Shown piece after piece: positions 58,970 to 64,000 of a stretch of DNA of 64,000 nucleotides. Below the pieces are notes generated by a model. The model searched no databases. It saw nothing but the letters and a program-made list of their open reading frames with translations, and was not told the DNA's origin. A program made the position numbers and the translations under genes. Position 1 is the first letter of the stretch; every line of letters starts with the position of its first letter. Source of the stretch: Candidatus Avedoeria danica (GTDB lineage Bacteria > Chloroflexota > Anaerolineae > Epilineales > Epilineaceae). The stretch covers positions 2,173,501 to 2,237,500 of the forward strand of contig JADJCV010000004.1 in NCBI GenBank assembly GCA_016703025.1. The letters are read 5' to 3'.

Positions 58970-60255
58970 ACCCGCCGTCCCACGACGTCGACACCCACCC
59001 TACCCCCGAGCCCGACCCCAACGAGATCCTCGACGTCCTCGACGTCCTCGGCCACCTCCACCCCGACGACCTCGCCGAAGCAGCCGCCGCCGAAGCCGCG
59101 ATCGACGCCGCCGAGCACGCCGCCCACACCCCCGCCGACCCGCCGTCCACCCGCCCGCCGTCGCTCTGGCGCCGCCTGGCAAGCCCGCGCACGCTGCTGT
59201 CGTTCGCCGTTGCGGGCGGCCTCGTGTGGTTCACGCTGCAGCGCCAGGACCAGGGCGAGCTGGCCAAGGCCGGCGCGATGCTGCGGTCCGTGCGGCCGAT
59301 GTGGTTCGTGACGGCGCTGGCCGTCTACTACGCCAGCTTCCCACTGCGCGCGCTCCGCTGGCGGATCCTGCTCGGCAACGCCGGCGAGCGGCCGGAGCAC
59401 ATCCCGCGGCTGCGCGACCTCGTCGAGATCATCTACCTCTCATGGTTCGTGAACACGCTCGTGCCGGCCAAGCTGGGTGACGTCTACCGCGGCTGGCTGT
59501 ACGGGCGCACGTCGCGGGCGCTCGTTTCGCGGGATGCGGCCCGTGGTTCGGGCGGCCCAATCCACGTCGGCGTCCCTGCCGGCGGCGGCTGGTCGCGCGG
59601 CATGGGCACGATCGTCGCCGAGCGGGCGCTCGACCTGATCGTCCTCGTCGTCCTGATGGTCACGGCCGGCATCCTGACGTACGGCGACGTCGTCGCCAAG
59701 AGCACGCACGGCGATGTGGCGGCGTGCTTCCGGCACGGGCTGGACGTGACGGACCTGGGCTGCGTGCTGGCCGAGCTCTTCGTCGTCGGCGGTGTCGGCG
59801 TCGTCCTCCTCGTCGGCGGCCTCGTCGGCTTCGCCCGCTTCGGCGTCCACGTGGAGCGCTGGATCCCGCGCCGGTTCGAGCGCCTCGGGACGGCCTACAC
59901 CACGTTCGCGCACGGCCTCGTGCTGTCGTTCGGCCGCTTCGGGCCGCTGCTCGGGCTGAGCGCCGGCGCCTGGCTGTGCGAGGGCGCCGCGTTCTGGTGC
60001 GTCAGCCGCGCGCTGGCGGTGCCGCTGCCGGTGCCGCTCGTCCTGTTCTTCAGCCTGCTGCAAGCGTTCCTCACCGCCATCCCGGCCACACCGGGCGCCC
60101 TCGGCTTCGAGGGCATCCTGAAGGCCGCGATCGAGCTGAAGGGCTTCGCCGCCGGGCCGGCGATCGCGTTGACGGTGTTGTATCGGGCGATCAGTTACTT
60201 GAGCTTATTGGTGGGCGGAATGATCGTGTTCGTCGTCAGCAACAAGACCCGGTAG
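58966..60255 (+). CDS. Lysylphosphatidylglycerol synthase TM-region/flippase-like membrane protein
   Basis: 429 aa. An acidic N-terminal tail (residues 1-65, Asp/Glu/Ala-rich) is followed by about eight membrane helices. Family marks (UPF0104/LPG synthase TM region): YYASFPLRALRWRILL, YLSWFVNTLVPAKLGDVYRGWL, GTIVAERALDLIVLV and FFSLLQAFLTAIPATPGALGFEG. In glycan operons such proteins often move or bind lipid-linked intermediates; role here unproved. Its TAG stop is part of a GTAGGGGC palindrome. Confidence 0.85.
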   Translation: MNPPSHDVDTHPTPEPDPNEILDVLDVLGHLHPDDLAEAAAAEAAIDAAEHAAHTPADPPSTRPPSLWRRLASPRTLLSFAVAGGLVWFTLQRQDQGELAKAGAMLRSVRPMWFVTALAVYYASFPLRALRWRILLGNAGERPEHIPRLRDLVEIIYLSWFVNTLVPAKLGDVYRGWLYGRTSRALVSRDAARGSGGPIHVGVPAGGGWSRGMGTIVAERALDLIVLVVLMVTAGILTYGDVVAKSTHGDVAACFRHGLDVTDLGCVLAELFVVGGVGVVLLVGGLVGFARFGVHVERWIPRRFERLGTAYTTFAHGLVLSFGRFGPLLGLSAGAWLCEGAAFWCVSRALAVPLPVPLVLFFSLLQAFLTAIPATPGALGFEGILKAAIELKGFAAGPAIALTVLYRAISYLSLLVGGMIVFVVSNKTR

Positions 60256-60276
60256 GGGCAGGCCTCGTGCCTGCCC
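60252..60276. repeat. GTAGGGGC palindrome at the flippase gene stop
   Basis: GGGCAGGC-CTCGT-GCCTGCCC (60256-60276), an 8-bp perfect stem with 5-nt loop. TAG of its leading GTAG is the stop codon (60253-60255). Confidence 0.8.
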
Positions 60277-60308
60277 TCCCTCACCCCGCGAAATCCTCAC
60301 CTCACCCG

Positions 60309-61502
60309 ATGAACCCCCGCCTCCTCCGCGTCGCCTACGACCTCACCCCCGCCGTCCGCCAGCGCGCCGGCATCGGCCGCTACGCGCGCGAACTCGGGCG
60401 GGCGATTGCGGTGCGCGGGGACGTCGACGTCGTGTGGTTCGTCGCCGACAGGCTGGACGATGCGGGGCGGGCGGCGGCGGCGGCGCTCGTGGGCGCGGAG
60501 GCGCGGGATGTGCGGTCGATGCGGATCGGCGCGCGGTGGGTGACGTTGTTGTGGCATCGGGTGGGGGTGCCGGGGGGGGTTGGGATGGGGCGATGGGGCG
60601 ACGGCGGGGGTGGTGGGGGGATCGATGTGTTTCATGCGACGGACTACCTTGCTCCGCCCCGTCCCGGTGCACCGACCGTCGTGACGATCCACGATCTGAG
60701 CTTCCTGCGCCACCCCGACCTCGCCGAACCGTCCCTGGCCCGCTTCCTGCGCCGCACCGTCCCGCGCGCCGCCCGCCGTGCCGCCCACGTCCTGGCGGAC
60801 TCGGCCTGGACGCGGGACGACGTGATCGACCTCCTCGACGTGCCGCCCGAGCGGGTCAGTGTGGCGTATGCCGGCGTCGACGCGGCCTTCCGGCCGAGGG
60901 TCGACCGCGCCGACGCCGGCATTCGTGCCCGCTTGGGGATCGACAAGCCGTACGTCCTCGGCGTCGGGACGATCGAGCCGCGCAAGGACTGGCCGACGCT
61001 CATCGCCGCCTTCGGCACGGCGTTCGCGGGCGGCGGTGCGACGGGCGACTCCGGCGACCGGGCCCTCGTCCTCGCCGGCGGCCTCGGCTGGCGGACGGAG
61101 GGGACGGTGGCGGCGGCTTCGGCGGCCCGTGCGGCGGGAGTCGACGTCCGGCTCCTCGGCTTCGTGGCCGACGACGACCTGCCGGCGCTCTACCGCGGCG
61201 CGGACGCCTTTGCCTTCCCGAGTCGCTACGAGGGCTTCGGCCTGCCGCCGCTCGAGGCGATGGCGTGCGGCGTTCCGACGGCGGTGAGCGATGCGAGCTG
61301 CCTGCCGGAGGTGACGGGCGACGCGGCGCTCCACGTGCCTGCGGGCGACGTGGAGGGCTGGGCGGCGGCGCTGCGGGCACTCGTCGGCGACGCGGCGCTG
61401 CGGGCGCGGCTGGCGGCGGCGGGGCCGGTGCGGGCGGCGGGGTTCACGTGGGCGGGGGGGGCGGAGGCGGCGGTGGGGGCGTATCGGGCGGTGGTCGACT
61501 GA
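60309..61502 (+). CDS. GT4-family glycosyltransferase
   Basis: 397 aa, GT-B fold. IGRYARELGRAI, FHATDYLAPP and VVTIHDLSFLRHP mark the acceptor domain; YVLGVGTIEPRKDWPTLIAAF, LLGFVADDDLPALYRGADAFAF and SRYEGFGLPPLEAMACGVP (EX7E) mark the GT4 donor domain, as in mannosyltransferases. A Gly-rich insert (MGRWGDGGGGGG, about residues 94-105) with a G8 run (60572-60579) interrupts the first domain; a second G8 is at 61454-61461. It follows the flippase gene by 53 bp. Confidence 0.9.
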   Translation: MNPRLLRVAYDLTPAVRQRAGIGRYARELGRAIAVRGDVDVVWFVADRLDDAGRAAAAALVGAEARDVRSMRIGARWVTLLWHRVGVPGGVGMGRWGDGGGGGGIDVFHATDYLAPPRPGAPTVVTIHDLSFLRHPDLAEPSLARFLRRTVPRAARRAAHVLADSAWTRDDVIDLLDVPPERVSVAYAGVDAAFRPRVDRADAGIRARLGIDKPYVLGVGTIEPRKDWPTLIAAFGTAFAGGGATGDSGDRALVLAGGLGWRTEGTVAAASAARAAGVDVRLLGFVADDDLPALYRGADAFAFPSRYEGFGLPPLEAMACGVPTAVSDASCLPEVTGDAALHVPAGDVEGWAAALRALVGDAALRARLAAAGPVRAAGFTWAGGAEAAVGAYRAVVD

Positions 61503-61687
61503 GCGAGCGGCACCCGGGGCCTCGGCCCCGGGCATCGGCAGCATGCGTTTGCGCTGCCGCACATCCCTGTACGTTCCCTGTCGTGGTATTAATGACGAAC
61601 TCACGTCGTGCGCCTATCCTCCCCCTGTCAGCGCCCGGCGCAGGAACCAACCTGCGCCTTTCGCCCGCCCCACAAGAGGCCTCTCCC
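61503..61687 (+). promoter_or_regulatory. Leader of the two-component system with a hairpin
   Basis: GGCGCAGG (61637-61644) and CCTGCGCC (61651-61658) form a perfect 8-bp stem with loop AACCAA, 30 nt before the response regulator ATG. Possible -10 elements are TATTAA (near 61589) and TATCCT (near 61615), without a good -35. The hairpin may be a terminator or leader control structure. Confidence 0.45.
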
Positions 61688-62377
61688 ATGCCCGACCACA
61701 TCCTGATCGTCGAGGACGACGAGCGCATCGCCAACATGCTCCGCCGCGGCCTGATCTTCGAGGGCTACGAGGCCGACGTGGCGCACACCGGCACGGACGG
61801 ACTGGCCAAGGCGCGCGAGCGGATGCCGGAGATGGTCATCCTGGACCTCATGCTGCCCGAGATGGACGGCATGGAGGTCTGCCGCCGCCTCCGCGCCGCC
61901 GGCGACGTCCCGATCCTCATGCTCACCGCCAAGGACGCCATCGGCGACCGAGTGGCCGGCCTGGACGCCGGGGCGGACGACTACCTCGCCAAGCCGTTCG
62001 CGTTCGAGGAGCTCCTGGCCCGCGTCCGGGCGCTCCTTCGGCGGGCCGTCAAGGCGCCGACGTCGACGACGCCCGAGGTGATCAAGTTCATGGACCTCGA
62101 GCTCGACACCGGCACGCGCCAAGCCCGGCGCGGGGCCAAGGTCATCGACCTGACGGCCAAGGAGTACGACCTCCTTCACCTCTTCATGCGCCACCCCCGC
62201 CAGGTACTGACCCGCGACCAGATCTTCGACGACGTCTGGGGCTACGACTTCGGTGGCGAGAGCAACATCATCGAGGTCTACGTCCGCTACCTGCGGATGA
62301 AGCTCGAGGACGACGAGCTCACGCGCCTGATCCACACCGCTCGCGGCGTCGGCTACGTCCTGCGGGAGCCGACGTGA
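61688..62377 (+). CDS. OmpR/PhoB-family response regulator
   Basis: 229 aa. Receiver domain: acidic pair VEDDERI, phospho-Asp53 in VILDLMLPEMDG, Thr in LMLTAKDA, Lys in DDYLAKPFAFEELLARV. Winged-helix domain: LDTGTRQARRG, LTAKEYDLLHLFMRHPRQVL, then IIEVYVRYLRMKLED and IHTARGVGYVLR. The nearest styles are MprA/TcrX-type regulators. The kinase gene overlaps its stop by GTGA. Confidence 0.95.
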   Translation: MPDHILIVEDDERIANMLRRGLIFEGYEADVAHTGTDGLAKARERMPEMVILDLMLPEMDGMEVCRRLRAAGDVPILMLTAKDAIGDRVAGLDAGADDYLAKPFAFEELLARVRALLRRAVKAPTSTTPEVIKFMDLELDTGTRQARRGAKVIDLTAKEYDLLHLFMRHPRQVLTRDQIFDDVWGYDFGGESNIIEVYVRYLRMKLEDDELTRLIHTARGVGYVLREPT

Positions 62378-64000
62378 CCGTGGCCGATCCGGCCTTGGCG
62401 GGGACGTGCTGCGCGGGGGGTCGGCTCGCGGGGGGCTCGGGCGGCGGCGCAGTCGCGACCGTTGGCGCGACGGCGACGGACGCTGCCGCCCGCCGCACCT
62501 TCGTTCGCATCACGCTGCCGTCGCTGTCCTTCGTGCGCGGCGTGCTGTCGTCCCTGCGCTGGCGGCTGACGCTGACGTTCACCATCGTCGTCTTCCTCAT
62601 GCTCAGCTCGTTCAGCATGGGCGCGTACTACTACTTCGCCCAGCGCGCGATCGCCGACATCCAGAGCGCCAGCCGCAGCGGCGCCGACTTCGCCAACGAG
62701 CAGATCGGCGGCGCGCTGTATCGCGCGCAGGCGATCAGCGCGGCCGTGGCGCAGGCGGCCGGCACGGAGATGTCGCCGGAGCTGCGCGACCTCGTCCTCC
62801 GCGCCGCGCGGAGCCAGAGCGTCGGCGAAAAGCTGGACGAGCTCCGGCTGCCCGGGCTCGACTTCCAGTTGTTCTGGGCGAATGGGCAGCAGATCTACTC
62901 CTCGCGCCAAAGCGCACGGGCGAGCCGACCGCCGGCGGGCGAGGGGCTGCTCATCGAACCGGACAAGGACGATGCGATCGAGCGCGGGACGCAGCTCATC
63001 CCGCTCGACGTCCGCCACCGCATCGCCCAGGTCGGCCACGACGCGCGCATCGCCCAGTTCGACACCGAGTCGATGTACATCTTCAGCCGGCCGATCATCA
63101 TGCAGGTCGACCGCGTGCGGGGACGGGCCGAGCCGGTGGCCTACATCCAGATCCTCACGTCGCTGACGCCGCACAACCGCGCCCTGGCGCAGCTGCGGCG
63201 AATGCTCGTCCTCGGCACGCTGTTCGCGACGATGCTCTCGCTCTTGATCGGCGCCGCGCTGGCCCAGACCGCCATCGCCCCGATCGGGCGGATCCAGCGG
63301 ACCGCGGACCGGATCAACCGCGAGCAGGACCTCGGCCGGCGGATCGCCAGCACGGGCGCCGAGGACGAGCTCGGCCGGCTGGCGGTGACGATCAACCTCA
63401 TGCTCGACCGGATCGAGGGGATGTTCGATCGCCAGCGGCGCTTCCTGGCCGACGTCTCGCACGAGCTCCGCACACCGCTCACGACGATCCGCGGCGAGGT
63501 CGAACTCATGAGCCGCACCGGCATCACGGACCCCGACGCGCTCAAGGCCGTCCAAGCCGAGGCCGAGCGGATGAGCCGGATGATCGACGACCTCCTCATG
63601 CTCGCCCGCGCCGACTCCGGCGTGCCGGTCGTGAAGGACGCGCGGCCGGTCTCGGTCGACGGCCTGCTGCTCGACGTCTACCAGCAAGCGTGCATGCTGT
63701 CGCGCGGCAGCCACCGCGTCGAGCTCGACATCGACCAGCCGGCGGTCGTCATCGGCGATCCGGACCGGCTGAAGCAGCTCGTCCTCAACCTCATGATGAA
63801 CGCCCTCACCCACACGCCCGCCGGCACGATGGTCCGCCTCGGCCTGCGCCCCGCCGGCCGGGACGTCGTCGTGACCGTGGCGGACAACGGCCCCGGCATC
63901 CCGGAAGCCGACCTCCTCCACATCTGGGACCGCTTCTTCCGCGCCGACAAGGCCCGCGCCCGCGCCTCCGGCGGCACCGGCCTCGGCCTCGCGATCGTCC
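62374..64000 (+). CDS. Sensor histidine kinase (incomplete, runs off the window)
   Basis: Starts at GTG 62374, overlapping the regulator's stop, and stays open to the window end (542 codons). Residues 1-60 are cytoplasmic and variable; membrane helix 1 spans about 63-88 (LTLTFTIVVFLMLSSF), a periplasmic sensor about 90-275, helix 2 about 279-300, then a HAMP domain (IGRIQRTADRINREQDLGRR). The H-box is FLADVSHELRTPLTTIRGE with His363, the N-box LVLNLMMNALTHTP, G1 VADNGPGIP, F-box WDRFFRADKAR and G2 GGTGLGLAIV. Only the last residues of the catalytic domain are missing. The signal sensed is unknown. Confidence 0.93.
   Translation, partial: MTVADPALAGTCCAGGRLAGGSGGGAVATVGATATDAAARRTFVRITLPSLSFVRGVLSSLRWRLTLTFTIVVFLMLSSFSMGAYYYFAQRAIADIQSASRSGADFANEQIGGALYRAQAISAAVAQAAGTEMSPELRDLVLRAARSQSVGEKLDELRLPGLDFQLFWANGQQIYSSRQSARASRPPAGEGLLIEPDKDDAIERGTQLIPLDVRHRIAQVGHDARIAQFDTESMYIFSRPIIMQVDRVRGRAEPVAYIQILTSLTPHNRALAQLRRMLVLGTLFATMLSLLIGAALAQTAIAPIGRIQRTADRINREQDLGRRIASTGAEDELGRLAVTINLMLDRIEGMFDRQRRFLADVSHELRTPLTTIRGEVELMSRTGITDPDALKAVQAEAERMSRMIDDLLMLARADSGVPVVKDARPVSVDGLLLDVYQQACMLSRGSHRVELDIDQPAVVIGDPDRLKQLVLNLMMNALTHTPAGTMVRLGLRPAGRDVVVTVADNGPGIPEADLLHIWDRFFRADKARARASGGTGLGLAIV

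Noticed and set aside
1..64000. tRNA or rRNA genes, including selC
   Set aside because: No cloverleaf with a T-loop consensus or rRNA-like stretch was recognised when reading both strands; a covariance-model scan would settle it.

Overview
The window is about 64 kb of very GC-rich DNA (roughly 70% by eye) and looks like a piece of a Chloroflexota chromosome (Anaerolineae/Ardenticatenia type). The pointers are a MSMEG_4193 phosphomutase–DUF3090–SCO1664 gene trio (known from Actinobacteria and Chloroflexi), many secreted proteins with proline/threonine-rich linkers and hydrophobic 'xLPxx' segments, LVIVD-type propellers, an FG-GAP/UnbV lipoprotein, and frequent G-rich palindromic repeats. No rRNA, tRNA, CRISPR array, prophage or transposase gene was seen, so placement rests on gene content alone.

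Layout. 0.1–9 kb: PaaI-like thioesterase, divergent exopolysaccharide genes (sugar-phosphate transferase / WecG-TagA glycosyltransferase), an MFS transporter, a small membrane protein, asnB, mobA and a membrane HEAT-like protein. 9.2–21.3 kb: a co-directional block of an ECF sigma factor, a membrane anti-sigma-like protein with a long extracellular part, and three giant secreted paralogues (1490, 735 and 1044 aa) that I cannot assign to a family; this is the best candidate for an undescribed system. 21–29 kb: aldo/keto reductase, BNR-type lipoprotein, an 84-bp perfect inverted repeat, arfB, SCO1664, DUF3090 and phosphomutase genes, the primary sigma factor, and a 3-hydroxyacyl-CoA dehydrogenase. 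29–35 kb: a secreted protein, glyA and rsmG fired from one divergent promoter, and an FG-GAP/UnbV lipoprotein. 35–43.6 kb: modC and modB, a sortase broken by a 1-bp deletion inside a 9-bp tandem repeat, selA, a LysE exporter and a Rad50/YhaN-like ATPase. 43.8–56.2 kb: a C45 peptidase-like hydrolase and four secreted LVIVD propeller proteins interrupted by a DUF234 ATPase with its own AT-rich promoter. 56.4–64 kb: a polysaccharide operon (UDP-glucuronate decarboxylase-like, O-antigen ligase, flippase-like, glycosyltransferase) and a two-component system cut by the window end.

Themes. (1) Cell-surface biology dominates: two polysaccharide loci, about ten large exported proteins, a sortase, an ECF regulator and a two-component regulator. 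(2) mobA, modBC and selA suggest Mo- and selenocysteine-dependent enzymes (formate dehydrogenase type) elsewhere in the genome; modA, selB and selC are not here. (3) Short GC palindromes beginning GTAGGGGC sit directly on gene ends, where their TAG is the stop codon in four genes, and also lie in frame inside asnB and the YhaN-like gene; a longer hairpin repeat lies in frame inside the MFS gene. (4) At least six genes have a -10 hexamer 6–8 nt before the start codon, which suggests leaderless transcription is common here.
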